Assembly (NCBI GenBank): GCA_017432405.1
Contig: JAFRJF010000233.1
Span: 1-34,276, forward strand
Direction: 5' to 3'
Length of the DNA: 34,276 nt
Source: Clostridia bacterium
GTDB lineage: Bacteria; Bacillota_A; Clostridia; Christensenellales; Aristaeellaceae
A model generated the notes under the pieces. It was not told the origin of the DNA. It saw only the letters and a program-made list of their open reading frames with translations, and made no database searches. This document shows, in pieces, positions 24,014 through 31,902 of this stretch (position 1 is the stretch's first letter; every line of letters starts with the position of its first letter). Position numbers and translations under genes: made by a program.

Positions 24014-25969
24014 ATGAACATCCAATCCGCCAACGAGCTGCGCAGCCTGTTTTTGCGCTTCTTCGAGGAGAAGGGCCACGCCCGCATTCCCAGCGCGTCG
24101 GTCATCCCCGAGAACGACCCCACCGTGCTGTTCACCACCGCCGGCATGCATCCGCTGGTGCCCTACCTGATGGGCGAGAAGCACCCGATGGGCACCCGCC
24201 TGACCGACGTGCAAAAGTGCATCCGCACCGGCGACATCGACGACGTGGGCGACCCCAGCCACCTGACCTTCTTCGAGATGCTGGGCAACTGGTCCCTGGG
24301 CGACTACTTCAAGAAGGAAATGATTCCCTGGAGCTGGGAATTCCTGACCAGCCCCGACTGGCTGGGCCTGGACCCCGACAAGCTGGCCTTCACTGTGTTT
24401 GAGGGCGACGCCGACGCGCCCCGGGACGAGGAGGCCGCGAACCTGTGGCGCGCCCAGGGCGTGAAGGACGACCACCTGTTCTACCTGCCCAAGAAGCACA
24501 ATTGGTGGGGCCCCGCCGGCATCACCGGCCCCTGCGGCCCGGACACCGAGATGTTCATCATCCGCGACCAGCCGCCCTGCGGCCCGGATTGCTCCCCCGC
24601 CTGCTCCTGCGGCCGGTACCTTGAAATCTGGAACGACGTGTTCATGCAGTACGAGAAGCAGAAGGACGGCACGTTTATCCCGCTGAAGCAGAAGAACGTG
24701 GACACCGGCATGGGCCTGGAGCGCACCTACTGCGTGCTGATGGGGGCCAATACCGTCTACGAGACCGAGATCTTCTCCGGCATCATCGGCAAGATCGAGG
24801 AGCTCTCCGGCAGGAAGTACGGCCAGGACGAGGAGACCACCAGGTCCATCCGCATCATCTCCGACCACATGCGCACCGCCACCTTCATCATCGGCGACGA
24901 CCGGGGCGTCACCCCCTCCAACGTGGACCAGGGCTACGTGCTGCGCCGCCTGATCCGCAGGGCCGTGCGCCACGGCATGAAGCTGGGCATGCCCGCGGGC
25001 TTCACCTGCGAGATCGCAAAGGTCATCATCGACCAGTACAAGGCGGTCTATCCCGAGCTGGAGCGCAACGGCGCACACATCCTGGAGCAGCTGAAGCTGG
25101 AGGAGGACCGCTTCCAGAGGACGCTGAAGAAGGGCCAGGCCGAGTTCGAGAAGGTCTACGGCAACATGATGAAGAAGCGGGAGGCCTTCGCTGCCCTGAA
25201 GGCGAACAAGGCCGACCCCGACGCCGTGGCCGCGGCGCTTCGCCAGCTGCCCCCGAGCCCGGACAACAAGCCCATCATCGAACAGGTGAAGGACGGCACC
25301 GTCTCCGACGAAACCATCGACAACCTGCTGAAGGCCACCGAGAAGATGGACGGCCGCAGCGCCTTCAAGCTGTACGACACCTACGGCTTCCCCATCGAGA
25401 TCACCGAGGAGATGGCCGCCGAGAAGGGCATCGAGGTGGACGTCGAGGGCTTCCAGGAGCGCTTCAAGAAGCACCAGGAGAACAGCCACGCCGGCGCGGA
25501 GCAGCGCTTCAAGGGTGGCCTGCAGGACCACAGCGAGCAGACCACGAAGCTGCACACCGCCACCCACCTGCTGCACGCGGCCCTGCGCAAGGTCCTCGGC
25601 CCCGAGGTGGCCCAGAAGGGCAGCAACATCACGCCCGAACGCCTGCGCTTCGACTTCTCCTTCGGCCGTAAGATGACCGACGAGGAGAAGAAAGAGGTCG
25701 AGCGTTTGGTGAACGAATACATCCAGGCCGCCGCGCCCATCACCTGCGAGGAGATGACCGTGGCCGAGGCCAAGGCCCAGGGCGCCATCGGCCTGTTCGA
25801 GTCGAAGTACGGCGAGCGGGTCAAGGTGTACACCATGGGCGAGTTCTCCAAGGAGATCTGCGGCGGCCCCCACGCCAGCAACACCGGCGACCTGAAGTCC
25901 TTCAAGATCAAGAAGGAGGAGGCCTCCTCCGCCGGCGTGCGCAGGATCAAGGCCACGATCGGGGAATAA
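24014..25969 (+). CDS. alaS: alanyl-tRNA synthetase, short form lacking the C-terminal domain
   Basis: 651 residues. It charges tRNA-Ala with alanine and should clear mischarged Ser and Gly. The class II catalytic core is at the N terminus ('FFEEKGHARIPSASVIP', motif 2 region 'TFFEMLGNWSLGDYFKKE', 'NVDTGMGLERT'). The tRNA-recognition helices follow, then an editing domain with zinc ligands H514/H518 ('HTATHLLH') and C616/H620 ('CGGPH'). The protein ends just after this ('AGVRRIKATIGE'), so the oligomerisation/C-Ala domain of about 220 residues found in most bacterial AlaRS (about 875 residues) is absent. The normal TAA and intact flanks argue against a truncation artefact. GGAGG lies eight bases before the ATG, and transcription is controlled by the T-box upstream. 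Confidence 0.94.
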   Translation: MNIQSANELRSLFLRFFEEKGHARIPSASVIPENDPTVLFTTAGMHPLVPYLMGEKHPMGTRLTDVQKCIRTGDIDDVGDPSHLTFFEMLGNWSLGDYFKKEMIPWSWEFLTSPDWLGLDPDKLAFTVFEGDADAPRDEEAANLWRAQGVKDDHLFYLPKKHNWWGPAGITGPCGPDTEMFIIRDQPPCGPDCSPACSCGRYLEIWNDVFMQYEKQKDGTFIPLKQKNVDTGMGLERTYCVLMGANTVYETEIFSGIIGKIEELSGRKYGQDEETTRSIRIISDHMRTATFIIGDDRGVTPSNVDQGYVLRRLIRRAVRHGMKLGMPAGFTCEIAKVIIDQYKAVYPELERNGAHILEQLKLEEDRFQRTLKKGQAEFEKVYGNMMKKREAFAALKANKADPDAVAAALRQLPPSPDNKPIIEQVKDGTVSDETIDNLLKATEKMDGRSAFKLYDTYGFPIEITEEMAAEKGIEVDVEGFQERFKKHQENSHAGAEQRFKGGLQDHSEQTTKLHTATHLLHAALRKVLGPEVAQKGSNITPERLRFDFSFGRKMTDEEKKEVERLVNEYIQAAAPITCEEMTVAEAKAQGAIGLFESKYGERVKVYTMGEFSKEICGGPHASNTGDLKSFKIKKEEASSAGVRRIKATIGE

Positions 25970-26016
25970 CGGTATAAAAACAGCACGAAAAGTCCCGTAA
26001 AGGAGAGGCTCACAGC

Positions 26017-26286
26017 ATGGAGAATACGTTTGATTTGGCCTATAGTTCCTATGGTGAATGGACTTCTGACCAGTGCAACCGAATGCTGGATGCCCTTCGC
26101 AGGCGGCTTGTCAACGAACAGGAAACAGCGCTTGAACAAGCAGGCTTGTTTGAAAGTGATCCGCTTTTTCAGCCCATTACCGAGCGCCAGTTTCGACAGG
26201 AGCTTATGGATGCACAGGCGTCGTACAAACAGGGAGACTACGTGGATGCTTTGTCGTTCTGCGATGAAATGGAGCGCCGCGCATGA
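26017..26286 (+). CDS. probable antitoxin of a ParE/RelE-type toxin-antitoxin pair
   Basis: 89 residues, acidic and helical ('WTSDQCNRMLDALRRRL', 'GDYVDALSFCDEMERRA'). No classical DNA-binding motif is seen. It is inferred to be an antitoxin because its stop overlaps (ATGA) the start of a ParE/RelE-like toxin gene. The start at 26017 has GAGAGG eight bases upstream. It lies 47 bases after alaS without an obvious terminator between, so it may be read from the alaS transcript. Confidence 0.6.
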   Translation: MENTFDLAYSSYGEWTSDQCNRMLDALRRRLVNEQETALEQAGLFESDPLFQPITERQFRQELMDAQASYKQGDYVDALSFCDEMERRA

Positions 26287-26612
26287 AAACCTATCGCGTC
26301 GTCATCGTCGGTCCGGCGCAGAAGCAATGGCGCAATTACTATGATCGTATACTCAACGCCTGCGGCCAGCAACCGGCGGACAACACCCAGGCTGACCTCA
26401 GGGCAACCATTGTCGATTTGATGCGTACGGCTGGCAGCCGACCGTTGTATTATTAAGAACCGATTGCCGCTGCAATGGGATATCGTCGCATCAATTTCGT
26501 GGAAGGTCATCACTTTTTCATGCTTTACAGAGTGGTCGGTGATGAAGCCGTCATCGAATATGTGGCCAATTTCCGCAGAAGCGTGCGAAAGATGATACAG
26601 GATACCTTCTGA
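26283..26612 (+). pseudogene. ParE/RelE-like toxin gene with an in-frame stop
   Basis: Start 'MKTYRVVIVGPAQKQWRNYY' is typical of ParE/RelE toxins. Codon 58 is TAA (26454-26456), and the same frame then continues with the family's second half ('AAAMGYRRINFVEGHHFFM', 'YRVVGDEAVIEY') to a TGA at 26610-26612. Without the stop it would be 109 residues, the normal length. A single nonsense mutation thus seems to have silenced the toxin while the antitoxin gene stays open. Confidence 0.7.
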
Positions 26613-26660
26613 TTGTGCGTGAAAGGCATGAAGTGCATGAGGCTTGAAGAATCTGCAACA

Positions 26661-26695
26661 GCAGGGGCGCCGTATCGGCGCCCCTGCAATCTTTT
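26661..26695 (+). terminator. terminator after the toxin-antitoxin pair
   Basis: GCAGGGGCGCCG and CGGCGCCCCTGC form a perfect 12-bp stem with a TAT loop, then AATCTTTT. Confidence 0.85.
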
Positions 26696-26716
26696 GATAC
26701 CGCCCCGATTTTTCTA

Positions 26717-26748
26717 TGTAACCATTCGCCCCTCCCGCTCCGTCTAAT
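26717..26748 (+). promoter_or_regulatory. ECF-type promoter of the sigma factor operon
   Basis: TGTAACC (26717-26723), 17 bases, CGTCTAAT (26741-26748): the GTAAC/CGTCTA pattern of ECF-sigma promoters, 36 bases before the sigma gene. It suggests autoregulation. Confidence 0.65.
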
Positions 26749-26783
26749 CCATGTAGCTACAAACACAGGAAGGATGAACGCGC

Positions 26784-27251
26784 ATGACCGCCGATGAATT
26801 TGCCCGCCGGGTGGAGGCGCTGAAGCCGGTGATGTATCGGGTTTGCCGCGCCCAGCTTAGCGAGCCCCACGACCGCGAGGACGCCGTCCAGGAGGCCGTA
26901 CTCCGCGCCTGGGAAAAACAGGATGGCCTGAGGGAACCCAAATTCTTCGAGACCTGGTTCATACGCATACTCATCAACGTCTGTCACGACATCCAGCGGC
27001 GCAACCGGCGCACGGTGGCCATGGACGCCCTGCCGGAGCGCGAACCAGAGCCGGATCACCGAGACCTTCTCCTGGCGCTGAGGGCCCTCAACGAAAAGCA
27101 GCGCATGTGCGTGCTGCTGCACTACATCGAAGGCTACAGCGTCCGGGAGGTCGCCGGAATGCTGGGCATCGGGGAGAGCGCCGTCAAGGTGCGGCTGATG
27201 CGCGGGCGCAACAAGCTCAAAGAACTGCTGTCGGAGGAGGTGTTCAAATGA
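26784..27251 (+). CDS. ECF-family RNA polymerase sigma factor
   Basis: 155 residues. Region 2 is near residues 10-75 ('YRVCRAQLSEPHDREDAVQE', 'ILINVCHDIQRRNRR'). Region 4, near 95-150, has the helix-turn-helix 'YSVREVAGMLGIGESAVKVR'. It directs RNA polymerase to promoters of the GTAAC/CGTCT type and is probably held at the membrane by the co-translated DUF4179 protein (ATGA overlap). The start at 26784 has GGAAGG upstream. The signal and regulon cannot be read from the sequence. Confidence 0.93.
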   Translation: MTADEFARRVEALKPVMYRVCRAQLSEPHDREDAVQEAVLRAWEKQDGLREPKFFETWFIRILINVCHDIQRRNRRTVAMDALPEREPEPDHRDLLLALRALNEKQRMCVLLHYIEGYSVREVAGMLGIGESAVKVRLMRGRNKLKELLSEEVFK

Positions 27252-28435
27252 TTCGCAGGGAGGATTTCATCGACGCGTTGGGCATGCCGGATGAGGGCTT
27301 CACGAACGCCGTGGACGCCGCCCTCCGGCAGGTGAAGGAAGGGGAGGCAAGACCCGTTATGAAGCGAAAGATGACATTGACCGTGCTGGCCGCCGTGCTG
27401 GCCGTGATCGCCCTGACCGGCGCGGCGCTGGCCGTGGGGCTGAACCTGTTCGACCACTTTGGAAGGAACGACCGACGCCTGCAGGTGGTCGCGCCGGAGG
27501 CCGCGCTGATGGTCAACGACGCCGTGGAGGTCACCACCGACGCCCTGGGCGTCTCAAGGGCGCGGATCGACAGCGGCTATTACGACGGACAGAGCCTGAT
27601 CGTGGCCTACACCCTCGACAATTACCAGCGCTATGAGGACTTTGAACCCACCGGGGCGGAGCTGGCGGAGATGACCGAAAACAGGGATTACCTGCTCGAA
27701 GCCTTTGGAATCGAGGGGGACCCCGCTGCCACCGAAGCCCTTCGGGACGCCATCGACCGGAAGCAGCCCTATGGCGTGGTGGATTACACAATCGCCGTCG
27801 GCGACCGCTGCTCGACCACGGGGGGCGTGACCCTGCCCCTCCATGCCGTGGCCATGGAGGACGGCGAGGAGGGCCTGCTCTACTGCATCCAGGAGTTTGA
27901 GACGCCACTGCCGGAATCCGCCCGGGATCTCGACAGCCTGAACCTCACCCTGCCGGTGGAGCTGTCCACCTCCTGGTACTGGTTCGACGGGGAAACCTGC
28001 TACGAGAAGCATGACCAGCAGCCCCTGGCGGCGCTGACCGTCGCCGTCAGCCGGTCTGAGACCGAAACCCGAAGCTACAAATGGGAGGGCAAAATCAACG
28101 GCGCGAAGGTCAGCGCCAGGGCCGAGGCGTCCGCCGTGCACATCAAGCTCTATATCGACGCGGAGGCGGGCGCTTTCCCCGATCCCGCGACAATCTGGCC
28201 GGAGGCCGCCAAGGCGGACGACACCTGGTACAGCTTCGTCCTCACGGATTCGAGGGACATGGAATACCGCTTCTCCGGAGGGATAGAGGGCGAGGGCACC
28301 CTCGAGGCGGAATACGACGGCCTGGGCTACCTGCCGGACGACCTCACCCTGACGGTGTGCGTGGACGGGGAGGGGGAGTGGAACGGTAAGAACCACACCC
28401 TGCCCGGGTTCCCGGTGACGCTGAAGGCGGAATGA
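27248..28435 (+). CDS. DUF4179-type membrane anti-sigma protein
   Basis: 395 residues: a cytoplasmic N-terminal segment of 40 residues ('MIRREDFIDALGMPDEGF'), one membrane helix (about 42-64) and a large extracellular domain with the DUF4179 look ('VEVTTDALGVSRARIDSGYY', 'LIVAYTLDN'). It overlaps the sigma gene stop by four bases, which fits a sigma/anti-sigma pair; the N-terminal tail would hold the sigma factor until an outside signal releases it. This role is inferred from position and topology. Confidence 0.8.
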   Translation: MIRREDFIDALGMPDEGFTNAVDAALRQVKEGEARPVMKRKMTLTVLAAVLAVIALTGAALAVGLNLFDHFGRNDRRLQVVAPEAALMVNDAVEVTTDALGVSRARIDSGYYDGQSLIVAYTLDNYQRYEDFEPTGAELAEMTENRDYLLEAFGIEGDPAATEALRDAIDRKQPYGVVDYTIAVGDRCSTTGGVTLPLHAVAMEDGEEGLLYCIQEFETPLPESARDLDSLNLTLPVELSTSWYWFDGETCYEKHDQQPLAALTVAVSRSETETRSYKWEGKINGAKVSARAEASAVHIKLYIDAEAGAFPDPATIWPEAAKADDTWYSFVLTDSRDMEYRFSGGIEGEGTLEAEYDGLGYLPDDLTLTVCVDGEGEWNGKNHTLPGFPVTLKAE

Positions 28436-28446
28436 GACGATAAAAA

Positions 28447-28486
28447 TGGGCCGTTCCAAAGCCGATATCGGCTTTGGAACGGCCCA
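28447..28486. terminator. bidirectional terminator, 40-bp perfect palindrome
   Basis: TGGGCCGTTCCAAAGCCGAT and its exact complement, flanked by A-rich sequence on the left and T-rich on the right, lie between the convergent anti-sigma gene and the ATPase operon. Confidence 0.85.
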
Positions 28487-28494
28487 TTGCTTTC

Positions 28495-29706
28495 TCACAG
28501 CTCCTCCAATTCCTCCAGTTCGGGCACGTTGTCCCCGTCGAAGACCTCCTTGCCCAGCTCGGTGACGCGGATCGGTCCGGCCTGGCCGTACTGGTACAGC
28601 TGGTCGAAGAACTCGATGGCGGCGCGGATCTTGGTGCGCAGCAGGTAACCTCCGGCCTCGGTGGCGGCGTAGACCGTCTCGCCGCTGACCTCCGGGTGCC
28701 AATCGTAGGCGCGGCCGTGGAAATCCTGTATGCTCAGCAGGATCTGCAAAATCTCCTCCCGGGTCAGCGGGGCCAGCTCCGGGGCGTTGAGTATGGCGTT
28801 CAGCGTGGCGTTGGCCGCCTTCAGGCTCTCCGGGTCGGCGGAGAAGGCGGCTTCGACGCTCGCGAATTCCTTCTTCTTGTCGATCACGTCCTCGGCGAAG
28901 GAGGCGCTGAACGCGAACAGCGACAGCACGCCCTCCAGCCGCGCAGCCGGCTTCAGGAAGGCCTGCATCGCGCGGTAGCTTCGGGCCCGCGCCTGCTTGC
29001 CCATGCGCCCGATCAGCTCGGCCTCGTCGAACAGCAGCACCCAGCCGTCGTAGCCCAGCAGCCTGAACAGATGGCTGGTGAAGTAGAAATAGTCCATGCT
29101 GTGCTTGCGCTTGCTGAAGTTCTGGTTGAACTTCGCCGGCTTGCCGGTGATGCGCCGGAAGCTGCGCTTGATGACCGCGCCGGTGGTAAAGCTGCCCTCC
29201 AGGTCGGCGAGGAACAGCGCGCGCTCGTCCTCCTCCTGGGTGCCCAGGAAGGCCTTCAGCAGGAAGTACAGCTTGTCGGTATCCAGCTCCCGGGCGGCGT
29301 AGGCCAGCAGCTCGCCGGCGACGCTGCTGCCCTGGGTCAGCTCCTCCAGCTTGGCGCGAAAGCCGGGCTGGCTCGCCCCGGGCAGGTAGGTGTTGGCCAT
29401 CAGCTTCTGGAACAGCATCCAGGGCTTGTCGACGGGCGATTCCTTGCCCAGGGACACGTAGGACACCACCATGTTCGACGCGGTGGCCTGGCTGAACACA
29501 GTGTTCAGCAGGTGCGTCTTGCCCTCGCCGTAGCGCCCCGTGAAGATCGTTCCCTCCGAGTGCCCGGACTGGCGGACGGCCTCCATGCGATCGTTGAGCT
29601 TGCGCAGCATGGCCGGGCGCGCTTCGGAGAAGTACGCGCCAACGGCCCGGGAGGGGATGCCGGAGCGCAGCGCCTCGATGATGTGCCGGGCGTTGAAGTC
29701 AGTCAT
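28495..29706 (-). CDS. ATPase with BREX ATP-binding (DUF2791-like) domain, gene C of the cassette
   Basis: 403 residues. It is a STAND/AAA-like P-loop ATPase: Walker A 'GRYGEGKTH' (residues 57-65), Walker B 'GWVLLFDEAELIGRMG', and a sensor-like 'LFAFSASFAEDVI'. It begins 'NARHIIEALRSGIPSRAVG', the usual start of the BREX_ATP-bind family (DUF2791, as in BrxD). The C terminus is acidic (E/L-rich). The ATG at 29706 has GGAGG eight bases upstream and overlaps the previous gene by eight bases, so translation is tightly coupled. The last gene of a three-gene operon, it partners with a second ATPase of similar type. No BREX core gene (pglZ, pglX, brxC) is near. Function is unknown, probably defence or DNA handling. 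Confidence 0.85.
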   Translation of the reverse strand: MTDFNARHIIEALRSGIPSRAVGAYFSEARPAMLRKLNDRMEAVRQSGHSEGTIFTGRYGEGKTHLLNTVFSQATASNMVVSYVSLGKESPVDKPWMLFQKLMANTYLPGASQPGFRAKLEELTQGSSVAGELLAYAARELDTDKLYFLLKAFLGTQEEDERALFLADLEGSFTTGAVIKRSFRRITGKPAKFNQNFSKRKHSMDYFYFTSHLFRLLGYDGWVLLFDEAELIGRMGKQARARSYRAMQAFLKPAARLEGVLSLFAFSASFAEDVIDKKKEFASVEAAFSADPESLKAANATLNAILNAPELAPLTREEILQILLSIQDFHGRAYDWHPEVSGETVYAATEAGGYLLRTKIRAAIEFFDQLYQYGQAGPIRVTELGKEVFDGDNVPELEELEEL

Positions 29707-30922
29707 TTTGCGCGCCTCCCTCCAGCAATTGCCGATTGACCAGATAGGGCAGGCCGAGCCCGCCGTACTGGCCCCGGTCGATGATTTCCCCCGCCTGCGC
29801 CTCCGTGAGAGGATTCGCGGCGTATCCTGCCCCGGCCAACACGTCTGCCAGCCTTTCTGACATCTCCACCAGCACCGGGGCGGTGTAGTATTCGTCGGCG
29901 TAGCGGTCCAGGTCGATGATGTCGGCGAAGCGGTTGAAGCGGGTGCTGACCACCTCGCTCTGTATGCGCATCCACAGCGCCTGATAGGATTTCATGCCGT
30001 AGCTCTCGTCGTCCATCAGCGACCGGTCGAAGACCATCAGGAACATCACATAGCGCATGCTGTCGATGTCGTCGATCAGCTGTCGGATGCTCTCATAGGT
30101 GTCCTCCCGGCGCAGCTTGGTGTAGCGGATGACCTCGCCCTGGGCGCGGTTGAGCAGCGCTTCCATGTCGTCTATGACGATCAGCAGCCCCGGATGCCCG
30201 CCCAGGTGGACGACCTCGGCCAGCGAGCGCAGCAGGTGCCGGGCGTTGTAGCGGGTGACGCTGTTGGGGGAGAGCCCCAGCGCGCGCAGCTGGGCCAGCC
30301 GCACTGTCTTGTCGCCGTGCATGAAGGCCAGTATCAGCTCGCGGCTGGCGGGCTCGAGGGTGGGGTGGCCCAGCAGGTCGCCGGTCAGCAGCGAACAGCA
30401 GGCGGCGAAGCAGCTGTCCAGCATGGGATTTCGGGTGAAGTATTTGCGCAGCGCGTTGCGGATCTCGCCCTTGGAGATCGGGTCGCCCTCGCCGCGCTCG
30501 GACAGGTAGTCCATCAGCTTTCGCCCCTCGCCGATCTGCGCCGGGTCGTAGCCGAGCTCACGGGTGATCTGGTCGGCGCAATCCCGAAGGACCCGTTCGA
30601 TGTCGCACTGACCCAGGATCTGCAGATAGATTTCCCGGAAGTCGTGCAGCCAGACGTCCTTGGCCGAGAAGCTGACCGTCAGGTAACCCAGCGCCTTCGC
30701 CTGCTCCAGCATGACCTGGGCGAAGTGGGTCTTTCCACAGCCCGGCCTTCCGGTGGCGAACTTGATCTTGCTGCCGCCCAGGGGAATGTAATCGCGCAGG
30801 TACTGGTCGCGCAGGAAATCCGTCAGCGAGTCCAGGCCGGTCGTCGTCGCGCCGAGGATCGCGCCGGGGCCGGGGGCTTCGCCCCGCAGCAGGCGCGAGA
30901 GCGCCTGTTCAGAGGTGTTCAC
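29699..30922 (-). CDS. ATPase with BREX ATP-binding (DUF2791-like) domain, gene B of the cassette
   Basis: 407 residues. Walker A 'GRPGCGKTHFAQ' (58-69), Walker B 'PGLLIVIDDMEALL', then 'MRYVMFLMVFDRSLMDD' as a sensor strand. It is related in plan to the following ATPase but has a longer N terminus ('AILGATTTGLDSLTDFL') and clear sequence divergence, so the pair may form a hetero-oligomer. The start is GTG at 30922 with AAAGGAG eleven bases upstream. Its end overlaps the next gene by eight bases. Confidence 0.85.
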   Translation of the reverse strand: MNTSEQALSRLLRGEAPGPGAILGATTTGLDSLTDFLRDQYLRDYIPLGGSKIKFATGRPGCGKTHFAQVMLEQAKALGYLTVSFSAKDVWLHDFREIYLQILGQCDIERVLRDCADQITRELGYDPAQIGEGRKLMDYLSERGEGDPISKGEIRNALRKYFTRNPMLDSCFAACCSLLTGDLLGHPTLEPASRELILAFMHGDKTVRLAQLRALGLSPNSVTRYNARHLLRSLAEVVHLGGHPGLLIVIDDMEALLNRAQGEVIRYTKLRREDTYESIRQLIDDIDSMRYVMFLMVFDRSLMDDESYGMKSYQALWMRIQSEVVSTRFNRFADIIDLDRYADEYYTAPVLVEMSERLADVLAGAGYAANPLTEAQAGEIIDRGQYGGLGLPYLVNRQLLEGGAQND

Positions 30923-30967
30923 TTGGCAGTCGTCTCCTTTCGATGGCAGGGATTACCGGAGGGCTTT

Positions 30968-31765
30968 TTAATCCTCCGCCTCGTTCAGCGGGCGCAGCGT
31001 GTTGATGTAGGATTCCACGCCCGAGCGGCTGAGCACGCGGATGCCGGACGCGCCGTCCCGGCTGGTGCCGAAGGCGTAGCGGGTGCCGCTCTTACTGACC
31101 CAGGCCTCCGTGCCCGCCTCGTACAGCCGGGCCAGGTCGAAGGCGAACTGCTGGGCGTCGTAATCCCTGCGGGCCCGGGCGGTGGGCACCATGTATTTGT
31201 AGATCTTGCTCAGCGCCTGGGTGCTGCCGATGCGCGCGCCGGTCTTCAGGCAGGCGGTCTCGTAGGCGTCCGCTAGCTCGTTCATGAAGGAGGCCGCCTT
31301 GAAGCTGCCGGCGTAAAGCTTCGTTTGCTCGGCCTGTATGGTATCGGCCACGTAATTCGGGCGGAAGCTGGCCAGCTTCTTGCGGTTGAGCCATACCTCG
31401 GCGGGGTGCTCCGCGTCGCCCAGGACGCGCACCTTGATGGGGAACATCTCATAGACGCCCTTTTCCCCGCGCACGTCGATGTGACGCTGGGCGCAGGCCT
31501 CCAGCAGCTGGCGCGTGAAATCGCCGTCCGCAAAGTAAGCCTGGGTATCCAGGCTGTCCAGCTGGGCGGTCAGGGCGCTTGCGCTGTCCCTGAGCTTTTC
31601 AATGCTCTCCGACAGCCCCGCAGCCAGCTTTCTGGCCTCCGTCAGGTTGCCGATGCCGGTATTTTTGGCGATGTTCTTCTGGGCCTTGACGATCGCGCCG
31701 GCGCCGTCCTTCAGTGCCTTCTCCATCGGCTGCAGCGCCGCGTAGAATTCCTCATAATTGCTCAT
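30968..31765 (-). CDS. unrecognised coiled-coil protein, gene A of the ATPase cassette
   Basis: 265 residues. The N-terminal 75 residues are helical and probably coiled coil ('EKALKDGAGAIVKAQKNIAK', 'AAGLSESIEKLRDSASAL'). A mixed alpha/beta middle ('YEMFPIKVRVLG', 'EVWLNRKKLASFRPNYV') and a C-terminal domain follow ('FAFDLARLYEAG', 'GTRYAFGTS', 'GIRVLSRSG'). No catalytic or metal motif is visible and I know no family. The ATG at 31765 has AGAGAGG nine bases upstream. It is the first gene of the operon with two ATPases and is divergent from the helicase; it may be the component that recognises the substrate or regulates the ATPases. Confidence 0.8.
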   Translation of the reverse strand: MSNYEEFYAALQPMEKALKDGAGAIVKAQKNIAKNTGIGNLTEARKLAAGLSESIEKLRDSASALTAQLDSLDTQAYFADGDFTRQLLEACAQRHIDVRGEKGVYEMFPIKVRVLGDAEHPAEVWLNRKKLASFRPNYVADTIQAEQTKLYAGSFKAASFMNELADAYETACLKTGARIGSTQALSKIYKYMVPTARARRDYDAQQFAFDLARLYEAGTEAWVSKSGTRYAFGTSRDGASGIRVLSRSGVESYINTLRPLNEAED

Positions 31766-31806
31766 GCTTCGATACCTCTCTGTCTGTTTTGTTGTCGTAT
31801 AAAAAC

Positions 31807-31835
31807 AGTATAAATGCAAATAACAAATAATTCAA
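31807..31835 (-). promoter_or_regulatory. promoter of the ATPase operon
   Basis: On the minus strand TTGAAT (31830-31835), 17 bases, TATACT (31807-31812). Confidence 0.65.
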
Positions 31836-31843
31836 GCAAAACC

Positions 31844-31872
31844 TTGCCAGTTCGGGGCTTATTTGATATATT
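31844..31872 (+). promoter_or_regulatory. promoter of the helicase gene
   Basis: TTGCCA (31844-31849), 17 bases, TATATT (31867-31872). Eight bases separate the two divergent -35 boxes, so the units probably share control. Confidence 0.65.
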
Positions 31873-31902
31873 AATAACAAAAGCGGTGAGGAGTGCGGTT
31901 CC

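Noticed and set aside
28474..29739. 421-codon plus-strand frame opposite the first ATPase
   Set aside because: Shadow of the P-loop protein on the other strand; no start signals or homology.
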